A stretch of DNA of 27,186 bases from DASPSR01 sp035516175 (GCA_035516175.1 DATJAO010000028.1:1-27186); one strand, 5' to 3'. Shown: positions 1 to 7,608, numbered from the stretch's first letter. Translations and numbers: made by a program. The notes: generated by a model not told the origin, from the letters alone.

Positions 1-270
1 TTTTTAACGTGTCTTGCCTAGGTAAATTGCATCAAGCGTGCCAGATTGTAACTCGTTGATTCCATGCGGGAACACACCAAAACCCTTTTGCACAGGTGAG
101 AAAAGAAAAAAGAAATTGTTAAAAATGCGAAAAAAAACATACAAAAGACAAGGAGCGGACGTCAAGCTCAAGGTGCAAAAGTCTGCAGTTAAGGGATTAG
201 TAATACGAGTAAGTGAAAAAATAAGCATATATAAACGCATACGAGAAAAATTCGTGAAAAAAGAAATTTT
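1..270. other. A-rich stretch without a recognisable gene
   Basis: No coding sequence that I can support. The region is rich in A and in AAAAA runs. A short open frame on the plus strand (38-274) would give a lysine-rich 79-residue peptide with no recognisable family and no Shine-Dalgarno sequence, so I treat it as chance. The end of an upstream gene or its terminator may lie outside the window. Confidence 0.4.
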
Positions 271-273
271 CCC

Positions 274-302
274 TTGAAAATTGTATATACATGTGTTATT
301 TT
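274..302 (+). promoter_or_regulatory. candidate sigma70-type promoter of rpsB
   Basis: TTGAAA (274-279) lies 17 bases before TATTTT (297-302), which is preceded by TGT and so forms an extended -10 (TGnTATTTT). The predicted start near 309 would leave a leader of roughly 125 bases before rpsB. The match is partial (5/6 and 4/6). Confidence 0.45.
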
Positions 303-309
303 AGCGGTC

Positions 310-387
310 GCCTTTTAAAAAAGGCATATCTTAATTACACACGCGTCAGGACCTGAGACAGGGTGTTCCGATTTCATCGGGATCTGT
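310..387 (+). promoter_or_regulatory. structured leader of rpsB (candidate autoregulatory region)
   Basis: Two hairpins can be drawn in the leader. One is GCCTTTT/AAAAGGC (310-316 with 319-325). The other is TTCCGAT/ATCGGGA around a TTC loop (366-372 with 376-382), extended past an asymmetric internal loop by ACAG/CTGT (358-361 with 384-387). S2 operons are commonly autoregulated by S2 binding to the leader; assigning that role here is inference, since I do not recognise a named leader family. Confidence 0.3.
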
Positions 388-433
388 TCGGGGAAGATAG
401 GCGCGGAGGTAAAACCATTAAGGAGGGACATCC

Positions 434-1231
434 ATGTCCACGATCACGATGAAAGAGTTGTTGGAAGCAGGGGTACACTTCGGTCACCAGGCAAAACGGT
501 GGAACCCCAAGATGAAGAAGTACATTTTCGGAGAGCGGAACGGGATCTATATCATTGATCTTCAGAAGACGCTCAAGCTTTTCAAGGAGGCCTATGACTT
601 CGTCCGCATCGCCGCCTCGCAAGGAAAGGACGTTCTCTTTGTCGGCACGAAGAAGCAGGCACAGGACGCCATTACTGAAGAGGCAAAAAGATGCGGGATG
701 TACTACGTCTCCAGCCGCTGGCTCGGCGGCATGCTCACTAATTATGCTACCATCAAAAAGAGCATTGACCGGCTAAAAAAGATCGAGAAAATGAAGGAGG
801 ACGGCACCTTTGAAAAGCTCACAAAAAAGGAAGTTGCCGGCCTTGAGAAAGAGCGCACCAAGCTGGAAAAGACCCTTTCTGGCATCAAGACAATGTCCGA
901 GCCGCCTTCCGTGATTTTCATCATCGATCCCCGCAAGGAGGCAATCGCAGTGCACGAAGCGAACAAACTCGGCATTACCGTCGTCGCCGTGGTTGATACG
1001 AACTGCGATCCCGACAATATCGATTATGTCATACCGGGCAACGATGACGCCATTCGCGCCATCAGGCTTATGGCCTCCAAGGTCGCCGATGCGGTCATTG
1101 AGGGCAGGCAGGCCATTGTTAAGGAAGCGGGCGAGGCCATGGAGGCCGTAAAAGCGACCGGCGAGGTCCCCGCTGCAGCGCCGACGGAACCAGTGGTGAT
1201 CGATGCTGAGGTCGACATCGAGGAAGAATAG
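434..1231 (+). CDS. rpsB: 30S ribosomal protein S2
   Basis: Ribosomal protein S2 of the small subunit, needed for S1 docking and translation initiation. The 265-residue product opens with the family hallmark MKELLEAGVHFGHQ and contains RWNPKMKKYIFGERNGIYIIDL, the RWLGGMLTN segment and the IFIIDPRKE...VVAVVDTNCDPD stretch typical of S2. The C-terminal tail (about residues 225-265) is Ala/Glu-rich and acidic, as in many S2 proteins. A good Shine-Dalgarno (AAGGAGG, 420-426) precedes the ATG. It is the first gene of the usual rpsB-tsf-pyrH-frr cluster. Confidence 0.98.
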   Translation: MSTITMKELLEAGVHFGHQAKRWNPKMKKYIFGERNGIYIIDLQKTLKLFKEAYDFVRIAASQGKDVLFVGTKKQAQDAITEEAKRCGMYYVSSRWLGGMLTNYATIKKSIDRLKKIEKMKEDGTFEKLTKKEVAGLEKERTKLEKTLSGIKTMSEPPSVIFIIDPRKEAIAVHEANKLGITVVAVVDTNCDPDNIDYVIPGNDDAIRAIRLMASKVADAVIEGRQAIVKEAGEAMEAVKATGEVPAAAPTEPVVIDAEVDIEEE

Positions 1232-1283
1232 GCGCTCCTGCTCATTCAGCTCGGAAGACAACCGTAATGAACTAAAAATCTGC

Positions 1284-1320
1284 AGACCGTTGCGGTCTAT
1301 GGCCCGGTGGCCACGCCGCG
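1284..1320 (+). promoter_or_regulatory. hairpins in the rpsB-tsf spacer
   Basis: The 128-base spacer holds AGACCG/CGGTCT around a TTG loop (1284-1289 with 1293-1298), then GGCC/GGCC around CGGT and a GC-rich imperfect hairpin up to about 1326. They may set the S2:EF-Ts ratio by attenuation or RNA processing. No U-tract follows directly, so this is not a clear terminator. Confidence 0.3.
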
Positions 1321-1359
1321 GCATGGTTTCGGATTTTCCACTGAAAGGGGTTTTTTGAC

Positions 1360-2244
1360 ATGGCAACCATATCCGCCAGTGCAGTAAAGGACCTGAGAGA
1401 AAAGACCGGCGTCGGCATGATGGAGGCAAAGAAGGCTTTGGAAGAGGCCGGCGGCGATTTCGAGAAGGCAGTCGATATCCTGAGGAAGAAGGGACTTTCC
1501 GCGGCAGCTAAGAAGTCGGCGCGCGTGGCATCGGAGGGGATGATCGCCTCCTCCATCCAGAACAACGGCAAGACCGGGGTGCTGATCGAGGTGAACAGTG
1601 AAACGGACTTCGTCGCAAAAAACGAGGAATTCCAGAAGTTCGCTCGCGGGCTCGCTCAGCTCGTGGCTGCCCAGAAGCCTGCCGATGTGGCGGCACTCTC
1701 ACAACTCACGATCGATGGCGAGAACGTTGAAGCAAAACGGAACTCGCTGGTGCAGAAGATCGGCGAGAACATTGCAATCCGCCGCTTCGTGAGTTTTGAG
1801 ACCTCTGGCCATATCGCGGTCTACCTCCACGGTAACCGTATCGGCGTCATGGTTGATTATACGGGTGGCGACGAGCAGCTCGGCAAGGACCTCGCCATGC
1901 ACATTGCTGCGGCCAATCCTCAGTTCCTGAGCCGCGAGAACATTCCCGCCGCTGTACTCGATCGCGAGCGTGCGGTGTACGAGGCTCAGGCAAAGGAATC
2001 CGGCAAGCCCGCTGCGGTCATCGGGAAGATCGTGGATGGGAAGCTCGAGAAGTTCTATACCGATACCTGCCTTGTCGAACAGGTCTACATCAAGGATCCC
2101 GATGGCAAGCTCAAGATCAAGGACCTCTTAAGGAAGGTCGGTGCGAACGTCTCCCTTAACCGCTTTGTCCGCTACCAGCTCGGGGAAGGCATCGAGAAGA
2201 AGAAGGAGAATTTCGCCGAGGAAGTTGCCGCGCAGCTTAAGTAA
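1360..2244 (+). CDS. tsf: translation elongation factor Ts
   Basis: EF-Ts, the guanine-nucleotide exchange factor for EF-Tu, acting in the cytoplasm. The 294-residue protein has the N-terminal UBA-like module (VKDLREKTGVGMMEAKKAL, then the GGDFEKAVDILRKKGL segment) and the conserved NSETDFVAKNEEF motif that contacts EF-Tu. The C-terminal half carries the second core domain, ending with VSLNRFVRYQLGEGIEKK. The ATG follows GAAAGGGG (1343-1350) at a normal distance. The length matches full two-subdomain EF-Ts proteins. It lies directly between rpsB and pyrH, the standard arrangement. Confidence 0.98.
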   Translation: MATISASAVKDLREKTGVGMMEAKKALEEAGGDFEKAVDILRKKGLSAAAKKSARVASEGMIASSIQNNGKTGVLIEVNSETDFVAKNEEFQKFARGLAQLVAAQKPADVAALSQLTIDGENVEAKRNSLVQKIGENIAIRRFVSFETSGHIAVYLHGNRIGVMVDYTGGDEQLGKDLAMHIAAANPQFLSRENIPAAVLDRERAVYEAQAKESGKPAAVIGKIVDGKLEKFYTDTCLVEQVYIKDPDGKLKIKDLLRKVGANVSLNRFVRYQLGEGIEKKKENFAEEVAAQLK

Positions 2245-2295
2245 AACGGCCGTCGGATAGAACCATAGTCTTCTGCATCAGGTTTAACATTTATT

Positions 2296-3015
2296 ATGAC
2301 GCCTCCTCGCTATAAACGGATACTGCTCAAGCTCTCGGGCGAGGCCCTCATGGGTGAGCAGGGATACGGCATCGACTACGCCGTGCTCGACAAGATAACG
2401 TCTGAGGTTAAAGAAATCTACGATCTCGGCGTCGAAGTCGCCATCGTTATCGGCGGCGGTAATATCTTTCGCGGTCTGGCAGCAACGGCAAAAGGCATGG
2501 AACGGGCAAGCGCAGACTATATGGGCATGCTAGCCACCGTGCTGAACGCCCTGGCGGTCCAGAACATCCTCGAGAACAAAGGCGTCGTCACCCGCGTGCA
2601 GTCGGCCATCGAGATGCGCGAACTCGCCGAAACCTATATCAGGAGGAGGGCGGTACGGCATCTTGAAAAGAGACGGGTCGTAATTTTCGCTGCCGGCACC
2701 GGCAACCCCTACTTTACCACCGACACGGCAGCGGCACTTCGGGCCATGGAGATCGGCGCCGAGGTGATCATGAAGGCGACCAAGGTAGATGGCGTCTACA
2801 GCGCGGACCCCGTGAGGGACCCGACCGCTACAAAGTACGACCGCCTCACGTACATCGATGTGCTTCAGAAGAACCTCCGCGTAATGGACGCTACGGCCAT
2901 CTCTCTGTGCATGGACAACAGCCTTCCCATTATAGTATTCAACCTTAATAAACCCGACAATATCAAGCGCATCGTTTTGGGCGAAGAGGTAGGAACGCTC
3001 GTAACCGGGAGGTAA
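2296..3015 (+). CDS. pyrH: UMP kinase
   Basis: Uridylate kinase of the amino-acid-kinase fold: UMP + ATP to UDP + ADP, in pyrimidine nucleotide synthesis. The 239-residue product shows the phosphate-binding KLSGEALMG near the N-terminus, the glycine-rich VIGGGNIFRG, the UMP-site segment AAGTGNPYFTTDTAAALRA and the ATP-site region MKATKVDGVYSADP. Bacterial UMP kinases form hexamers and are usually controlled by GTP and UTP. There is only a weak Shine-Dalgarno before this ATG (the nearest purine run is AGG at 2280-2282), but the protein starts exactly where the family starts. frr follows after two bases. Confidence 0.98.
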   Translation: MTPPRYKRILLKLSGEALMGEQGYGIDYAVLDKITSEVKEIYDLGVEVAIVIGGGNIFRGLAATAKGMERASADYMGMLATVLNALAVQNILENKGVVTRVQSAIEMRELAETYIRRRAVRHLEKRRVVIFAAGTGNPYFTTDTAAALRAMEIGAEVIMKATKVDGVYSADPVRDPTATKYDRLTYIDVLQKNLRVMDATAISLCMDNSLPIIVFNLNKPDNIKRIVLGEEVGTLVTGR

Positions 3016-3017
3016 CG

Positions 3018-3581
3018 ATGGTAAACGACTTCACAAAGAAGGCCGAAGAGAAAATGAATAAGGCCCACGAGACCCTGAAGAAGGAGTTCGCTACTGTCAG
3101 GACAGGCAGGGCATCTCTCGGCATCCTCGATGGCATCATCGTGGATTACTACGGCACGCCTACGCCGCTCAATCAGGTAGCAAACCTCGCCGTACCTGAC
3201 CCGAAACTCATCACTATACAGCCCTGGGAGCCTAAATTACTCAGTGAGATAGAAAAAGCCATCATGAAATCGGATATAGGGCTCACCCCCACGAACGACG
3301 GCAAGGTCATCCGACTCGCCATACCACCGCTTACGGAGGAGCGCAGACAGCAAATCGTCAAGCATGCGAAAAAGCTCTCTGAGGACGCTCGGGTCGCCAT
3401 CCGAAACATCCGCAGAGAGATCAATGATGAGATCAAGAAAAGAGGCAAAGACAAGGACGCTCATGTCTCCGAGGATGAAATCAAAAAGCTTCAGGACGAG
3501 ATCCAGAAAATTACCGATAGCCATATCAAGAAGATCGATGACCTGCTCATTCACAAAGAGAAAGAAATCATGGCCATTTAG
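3018..3581 (+). CDS. frr: ribosome recycling factor
   Basis: Ribosome recycling factor, which with EF-G splits post-termination ribosomes. It is 187 residues, close to the usual 185. It has the long helical N-terminal start (KKAEEKMNKAHETLKKEFATVRTGRA), the beta domain around the DYYGTPTPLNQVANL segment, the IQPWEPKLLSEIEKAI stretch, and the C-terminal helix (RRQQIVKHAKKLSEDARVAIRNIRR) that completes the tRNA-like shape. GGGAGG (3008-3013), overlapping the pyrH stop, serves as the ribosome binding site, implying translational coupling with pyrH. Confidence 0.98.
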   Translation: MVNDFTKKAEEKMNKAHETLKKEFATVRTGRASLGILDGIIVDYYGTPTPLNQVANLAVPDPKLITIQPWEPKLLSEIEKAIMKSDIGLTPTNDGKVIRLAIPPLTEERRQQIVKHAKKLSEDARVAIRNIRREINDEIKKRGKDKDAHVSEDEIKKLQDEIQKITDSHIKKIDDLLIHKEKEIMAI

Positions 3582-3622
3582 CACCAACAGGTATCTCACA
3601 ACACTTGAGAAAGGAGCCGTTG

Positions 3623-4009
3623 ATGAAGCTTGACAACCCGGTTTTAAGAATTCTTTCGCTTTATCTGGTATTAGCAATGCTGCTTCTCTCCCTTCCCTCG
3701 CAGGGCTGGGCCATGTTCATGCCTTCCAGCCAGGCCGCACCGGCCAGACAGACTGACATGATCGCCATTCAGAATGCTCTTGAGTCCTCGGTAGTCAAAC
3801 AACGGCTGATGGACTATGGATTCTCTTCAGAAGAGGCCATGTTGCGGATCAATAAGCTATCGGATAAGGAGATACACCAGTTTGCCGGAAATCTTGACTC
3901 GCTCCAGGCAGGCGCTGACGCTTTAGATGCGTTGATCTTCCTCGTTTTGGTGGCAGTCATTGTAGTCGTGGTCCTTGAGGCCACGGGGCACAGAGTCATT
4001 GTCAAATAA
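3623..4009 (+). CDS. PA2779-like small membrane-associated protein (first copy)
   Basis: A 128-residue protein resembling the PA2779 (DUF6627) family, whose function is unknown. The N-terminus is a signal-type hydrophobic segment ending in WAMF. A central helical region follows (about residues 35-80) with the family pattern R...D-L/M-I-Q-ALES..V.QRLMDYG...EEA..RI.KLSD.EIHQ. A C-terminal hydrophobic segment (IFLVLVAVIVVVVLEA) precedes a basic tail. I chose ATG 3623 over the upstream TTG 3605 because AAGGAG (3611-3616) sits seven bases before it. The next gene is a paralogue. In Pseudomonas the PA2779 gene neighbours the PA2778 peptidase, and the same pairing occurs here, which supports the family call. 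Confidence 0.75.
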   Translation: MKLDNPVLRILSLYLVLAMLLLSLPSQGWAMFMPSSQAAPARQTDMIAIQNALESSVVKQRLMDYGFSSEEAMLRINKLSDKEIHQFAGNLDSLQAGADALDALIFLVLVAVIVVVVLEATGHRVIVK

Positions 4010-4039
4010 CCAGCACACCCTATCGGGAGGGTCCCCGTA

Positions 4040-4468
4040 ATGAAAACCATGCTCAGGACTTTTTATGCAAAACCACTTGTGATCTACATTATTACTGCTC
4101 TGCTTTCTCTCACGGCTTTTTCCGGCCCGGCGGAAGCCATGTTCGTAACGACCATACCGCATTCGGGTCCGTCGGGCGGCCCCGCGGTGTCGGCTGGCAG
4201 GACAGCTGATTTGGCCATGATCCAGGTCGCGCTCGAGTCCAAAGTCGTCCAGCAGAAGCTCATGGACTATGGACTTACCCCGGAAGAGACTATGGCGCGG
4301 ATCAATAAGCTCTCCGACGAGCAAATCCATCAGCTTGCCTCAAATACGGATGCGGTTCAGGCGGGTGGAGACGCCGTTGGTGCATTAGTGGGCCTCATTA
4401 TCTTGGCTATTTTGGTCGTTATCCTTATTTACCTTTTGCAAGGCCGAATCGAGATCAAGAGCAAATGA
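4040..4468 (+). CDS. PA2779-like small membrane-associated protein (second copy)
   Basis: A 142-residue paralogue of the preceding gene. The shared core is clear by eye: ALESKVVQQKLMDYGLTPEE and RINKLSDEQIHQLASN align with ALESSVVKQRLMDYGFSSEE and RINKLSDKEIHQFAGN of the first copy. It likewise has a signal segment (AFSGPAEAMF, probable cleavage near AEA) and a C-terminal transmembrane stretch (GLIILAILVVILIYLL). A weak GGGAGG (4025-4030) precedes the ATG. The last codons overlap the next gene by four bases (ATGA at 4465), indicating translational coupling to the C39-like peptidase. Function unknown; tandem duplication is the simplest origin. Confidence 0.75.
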   Translation: MKTMLRTFYAKPLVIYIITALLSLTAFSGPAEAMFVTTIPHSGPSGGPAVSAGRTADLAMIQVALESKVVQQKLMDYGLTPEETMARINKLSDEQIHQLASNTDAVQAGGDAVGALVGLIILAILVVILIYLLQGRIEIKSK

Positions 4469-5076
4469 CGTTGAATCATAAAAGAGCTCCAGGCGCCTCC
4501 AGTCGTGCGATCGGGCTCTTTTTTTTTCTTCTTGCTGCGGCTCTCATCATCATCTCGGGATGTACAAGTAAAAATTTCAGCACACTCCGCCCCGGCATAG
4601 AACTCCGCGGCCATTATATCGACGGTGTTCCCTTTTACCGGCAAAAGGAATCTTACTGCGGTCCAGCAGCACTCGCAAGCGTGCTTGGGTTCTGGGATCG
4701 ACCTGCGAACCTGGAGCTAATCACCGCTGCCGTCTATCTCCCCGAGCTGCGCGGCACACTGCCGATGGACATGGAAAATTTCATGCGGGAATCGGGCTTC
4801 GAGACAATATCTTCTGCCGGAACGCTCGAGGAGCTTAAAGTACGCATCCGCACAGAGCTCCCGGTTATCTGCCTGCTTGATTTGGGTTTCGGTCCTTACC
4901 GTCAGCCGCATTATGTTACGGTAATCGGCTTCGACGATGCGAACGCTGTCATCATCGCCCATGACGGCTTGAAAGCGAACAGCGTGATCGGCTATAAGAC
5001 CTTCGAAAACGAATGGACCCGTGCAGGCCACTGGATGCTTATAGCCAACCCGAAATCATCCAAGGACATACCGTGA
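4465..5076 (+). CDS. PA2778-type C39-like cysteine peptidase lipoprotein
   Basis: A 203-residue putative lipoprotein with a papain-like C39-family domain. The N-terminus has a basic start, a hydrophobic core and a lipobox IISGC (Cys33). The peptidase part follows: the predicted nucleophile Cys65 in QKESYCGPAAL, a His149 in PHYVTVIGF, and Asp167 in AHDG, giving a Cys-His-Asp arrangement. C39 domains in ABC exporters cleave double-glycine leaders; PA2778-type members are free-standing lipoproteins of unknown substrate, and the substrate here cannot be deduced. It overlaps the upstream PA2779-like gene (ATGA) and the downstream TPR gene (GTGA), so the proteins are probably made together and may act together at the envelope. 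Confidence 0.8.
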   Translation: MTLNHKRAPGASSRAIGLFFFLLAAALIIISGCTSKNFSTLRPGIELRGHYIDGVPFYRQKESYCGPAALASVLGFWDRPANLELITAAVYLPELRGTLPMDMENFMRESGFETISSAGTLEELKVRIRTELPVICLLDLGFGPYRQPHYVTVIGFDDANAVIIAHDGLKANSVIGYKTFENEWTRAGHWMLIANPKSSKDIP

Positions 5077-5726
5077 AAAGAGAACGTGGATTCGCATTCG
5101 CTGCATGGGTAGCGATGCTTTGCCTCTCGGCTATCCTCTTCATTCACGGATGCTCCCTGCCGCAGATTATAATTCTTCATGACCCGCTCTCGCCCGAAGA
5201 ACACAATAACCTCGGCCGCATCTATGAGTCGCAGCAGCAGTTCGATCAGGCCATGCAGCAGTACCGTGCTGCACTCAAAAAAAACCGCAACTTTGTGCCT
5301 TCCCTGTTGCTCCTTGGTGACCTTTCCTATAGACTCAAAAAATATGACGAGGCGGAGTCTGCTTACAAAAAGGCCATGAAGCTCCAGCCAGAGAATGGCG
5401 ATATCTATAATAATCTCTGCTGGGTCTACATTGATCAAAAGATCAACATGGAAATGGCAGAAGATTTTATTCAAAAAGCCATGTCACTCACGCCAGAGCA
5501 CCGATCGTATTATCTCGACACGCTGGGAGTGATCCTGCTGAAGTCAGGCAAGCCTGTTGAATCTATCACTGCCCTCAAGCAAGCGGTGAATCTCATTCCT
5601 AAAGACGCACCTGAGTATCTTTCAGAAGCATACGCCCATCTCGCCGAAGCATACACAACGGCAGGAAACATGACGGCGGCCCATGATGCGGAGCAAGCAG
5701 CCGAAAAATATCGCATCGCAAAATAG
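5073..5726 (+). CDS. TPR-repeat lipoprotein
   Basis: A protein of about 217 residues carrying tetratricopeptide repeats. I place the start at GTG 5073, inside the stop of the previous gene (GTGA), rather than at an ATG 60 bases upstream. The GTG start gives a proper lipoprotein signal: basic VKRERG, a hydrophobic core and a lipobox-like FIHGC (Cys27). At least three TPRs follow, for example EEHNNLGRIYESQQQFDQAM, the PSLLLLGDLSYRLKKYDEAE segment, and GDIYNNLCWVYIDQ. TPRs scaffold protein interactions. In PA2778-type proteins, as I recall, the C39 and TPR parts are one polypeptide; here they are two adjacent lipoproteins. Confidence 0.75.
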   Translation: MKRERGFAFAAWVAMLCLSAILFIHGCSLPQIIILHDPLSPEEHNNLGRIYESQQQFDQAMQQYRAALKKNRNFVPSLLLLGDLSYRLKKYDEAESAYKKAMKLQPENGDIYNNLCWVYIDQKINMEMAEDFIQKAMSLTPEHRSYYLDTLGVILLKSGKPVESITALKQAVNLIPKDAPEYLSEAYAHLAEAYTTAGNMTAAHDAEQAAEKYRIAK

Positions 5727-5867
5727 CTTTCCTCAAAAAAACGCGCTTTAAAAATGATGGCCGCATATCGTACTCCGACGCCTATTTTAAAAACAAGGGC
5801 TCTTATTTTATTAACAAAACCATATATAATTATTAGGAAATTTTATGAGACCCTTCCTGGTTTTTTC

Positions 5868-5896
5868 TTGACAAAAAACAGGTGTTCCTGTAAATT
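5868..5896 (+). promoter_or_regulatory. sigma70-type promoter of atpBE with internal inverted repeat
   Basis: A perfect TTGACA (5868-5873), a 17-base spacer and TAAATT (5891-5896, 4/6). Inside the spacer and running into the -10 is the exact inverted repeat ACAGG-TGTT-CCTGT (5878-5891), placed where a repressor could block RNA polymerase. The predicted start is about 30 bases before the atpB ribosome binding site. The region 5727-5867 is otherwise AT-rich and holds no gene. Confidence 0.6.
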
Positions 5897-5936
5897 TTTG
5901 CGAGCATAGCAATTATTTCATTTAAGGAGCGCTGGT

Positions 5937-6614
5937 ATGAAAGAAGGTCCGCTGCTTTTACATGTACCAAACGTGCCCGAGCATGTCACCTACACGTGGC
6001 TTGCTATGGCAATCCTTATCGGCCTTTCACTAGCTGCGCGTTTTTCGCTAAAAAAGACGGCACCGACCGGCTTCCAGAACTTCTTTGAAGTCATCGTCGG
6101 CGGCCTCGAAAATTTTGTCGAGGAGATCATGGGGCCAGAGGGGAAGCATTACCTGACCTTGATCGGATCACTCTTTCTCTTTATCCTCGTGTGTAACCTC
6201 CAGGGCCTCTTCCCGGGATTCGATTCACCAACGGCAAACATCAACACCACGCTGGCACTCGCGCTTGTCTCATTCTCTGCAACCCACTACATTGGAATCC
6301 GAAAACACGGTTTCGGGTACATTAAGCACTTTTTTGGTCCGATGTGGGTACTCGCACCATTCATGTTTATCATTGAAGTTATCAGTCATTTAGCCAGGGT
6401 GCTTTCGCTCTCCATTCGTCTTTTTGGGAATATGATCGCCAAGCACGTACTGCTTCTCGTTTTGTTCTTTCTTTTTCCTTATTTTCTGCAGGTTCCTATT
6501 CTTGCCCTCGGCTTTCTTGTAGCTTTCGTGCAGGCGGGTGTGTTCTCGCTTTTGACAATGCTCTATCTAGCCGGCTCGATCGAAGAAGCGCACATCGGCG
6601 GAGAACATCACTAA
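5937..6614 (+). CDS. atpB: F1Fo ATP synthase subunit a
   Basis: Subunit a of the membrane Fo sector, forming the ion half-channels next to the c ring. The 225-residue protein is strongly hydrophobic, with about five to six membrane segments. It contains the hallmark LSIRLFGNMIAKH, whose arginine is the essential stator residue facing the c-subunit carboxylate, and NLQGLFPGFDSPTANINTTL before it. The ATG follows AAGGAGCG (5924-5931). Only atpE follows; the F1 genes and b subunits are not in the window, so the ATP synthase genes are split into at least two loci, as seen in several Nitrospirota, Desulfobacterota and cyanobacteria. Confidence 0.97.
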   Translation: MKEGPLLLHVPNVPEHVTYTWLAMAILIGLSLAARFSLKKTAPTGFQNFFEVIVGGLENFVEEIMGPEGKHYLTLIGSLFLFILVCNLQGLFPGFDSPTANINTTLALALVSFSATHYIGIRKHGFGYIKHFFGPMWVLAPFMFIIEVISHLARVLSLSIRLFGNMIAKHVLLLVLFFLFPYFLQVPILALGFLVAFVQAGVFSLLTMLYLAGSIEEAHIGGEHH

Positions 6615-6727
6615 GCTTCTGACCCCGGACAGCATCTGTTCCTTCTGATGGAGGAAGTGCCCGGGTGGTAGCGCTCCGGTGATATCCGGTCAACATCTTT
6701 TCAAATTTAGAGAAAGGAGGCAAACTG

Positions 6728-7069
6728 ATGAGAAAAATTACCGTTATTCTCTTAATGGTCTTTAGCCTGACGCTCATTGCATCCGCAGCATTTGCAGCGG
6801 AGGCAGCGGCTCCTGAGTCAGGAAAGCTCGCGTTCTTCGGTACCGTTGCCGCCGCTTCGGCTATCGGAATGGGCATCGCGGCACTCGGGACCGGCATTGG
6901 TATGGGCCTGGGCATCGGCAGGGCGGTGGAAGGTATCGCCCGCAACCCCGAGGCATCAGGTAAGATTATGACCACCATGATTGTGGGCCTGGCCTTGATT
7001 GAGTCGCTGGCCATCTACACGCTCGTCGTAGTCATGATCCTTCTGTTTGTTAATCCGTTCAAAGTATAA
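6728..7069 (+). CDS. atpE: F1Fo ATP synthase subunit c with N-terminal signal-like extension
   Basis: Subunit c, the proteolipid that forms the rotating ring. The 113-residue product is longer than the usual 75-90 because it opens with a cleavable-looking signal (MRKITVILLMVFSLTLIASA, then AFA before Ala24). The mature part has two helices: the glycine-rich first (GMGIAALGTGIGMGLGIGRA), the RNP loop (ARNPEASG) and the second with the ion-binding Glu92 (ALIESLAIY). Ser follows Glu as in Na+-type c subunits, but the usual first-helix Gln is Met here, so H+ coupling is more likely; this is inference. The very strong ribosome binding site AAAGGAGG (6714-6721) fits high expression. A terminator follows. 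Confidence 0.96.
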   Translation: MRKITVILLMVFSLTLIASAAFAAEAAAPESGKLAFFGTVAAASAIGMGIAALGTGIGMGLGIGRAVEGIARNPEASGKIMTTMIVGLALIESLAIYTLVVVMILLFVNPFKV

Positions 7070-7087
7070 GCAAGATAATGCAGTATG

Positions 7088-7123
7088 AAAAAAGGGACGG
7101 TTCAAGGAACCGTCCCTTTTTTT
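7088..7123 (+). terminator. intrinsic terminator after atpE
   Basis: A perfect 10-bp stem GGGACGGTTC/GAACCGTCCC (7094-7103 with 7107-7116) with an AAG loop, flanked by an A-run and followed by seven T. It is 20-odd bases beyond the atpE stop and can work in both directions. Confidence 0.93.
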
Positions 7124-7186
7124 CATCGGAGTTAGAGAATCGCTATGAAGAGGCAGCCCTTTTATGCCGCCTCCTCTAAGAACGCG

Positions 7187-7519
7187 CATCTCCCAATCTC
7201 TTGGCATCGCTCCGGCCCTTGCATTCCCGAGAAATTTGCCGGTCCTGCCTACTTCGGCCTTGTCAACACTGACGACAGCGTCGCCATACACGCCGGCAAA
7301 TCCATAAACCTTGGCATCTTCCTGGATCTTGCATTGCCGAATACCTTTGCGTTGCCAAATATCTCGTGTCTACCCGATACCTCAGCATCATCAAAGATTC
7401 AGGCATTTCGGAAGATGATTGCTTCGCCGCTGAGCTTGCAATGGCTACAGGTTTTGTTGAAGGGGCCGATGTATACACTACCGGCTACCTGTGCCGTCTT
7501 CGGTACCATGCCGCCGTTA
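7187..7519 (-). pseudogene. decayed tandem copy of the hexapeptide-repeat gene
   Basis: Read on the minus strand this region matches the intact gene at 7725-8171. Over the 178 bp that I aligned base by base (two blocks of 90 and 88) there are 47 differences, about 74% identity. The copy is broken in four ways. The first ~27 codons are absent (homology stops at 7519). An in-frame TGA (7399-7401) replaces the Trp codon of the intact gene. A single base is missing near 7328-7331, shifting frame. Exactly 18 bases, one hexapeptide turn, are missing near 7266-7270. Repeat units such as EVSG, EIFGNAKVFGNA and KVYGFAGVYGDA remain readable. No function is expected. Confidence 0.88.
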
Positions 7520-7608
7520 TCTCTAAAAAAAAATTATAAATATATTTTAAGTGTTCTCTATCATTACTGTGCGTGGTTACGACGGGACCTCAGAACTCAT
7601 ATCCTAAA

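Noticed and set aside
38..277. Lysine-rich 79-residue frame upstream of rpsB
   Set aside because: No Shine-Dalgarno, no family resemblance, A-rich composition that would generate Lys codons by chance, and it overlaps the promoter region.
773..1429. A 218-codon minus-strand frame opposite rpsB and the tsf leader
   Set aside because: Antisense shadow of rpsB; no ribosome binding site or recognisable product.
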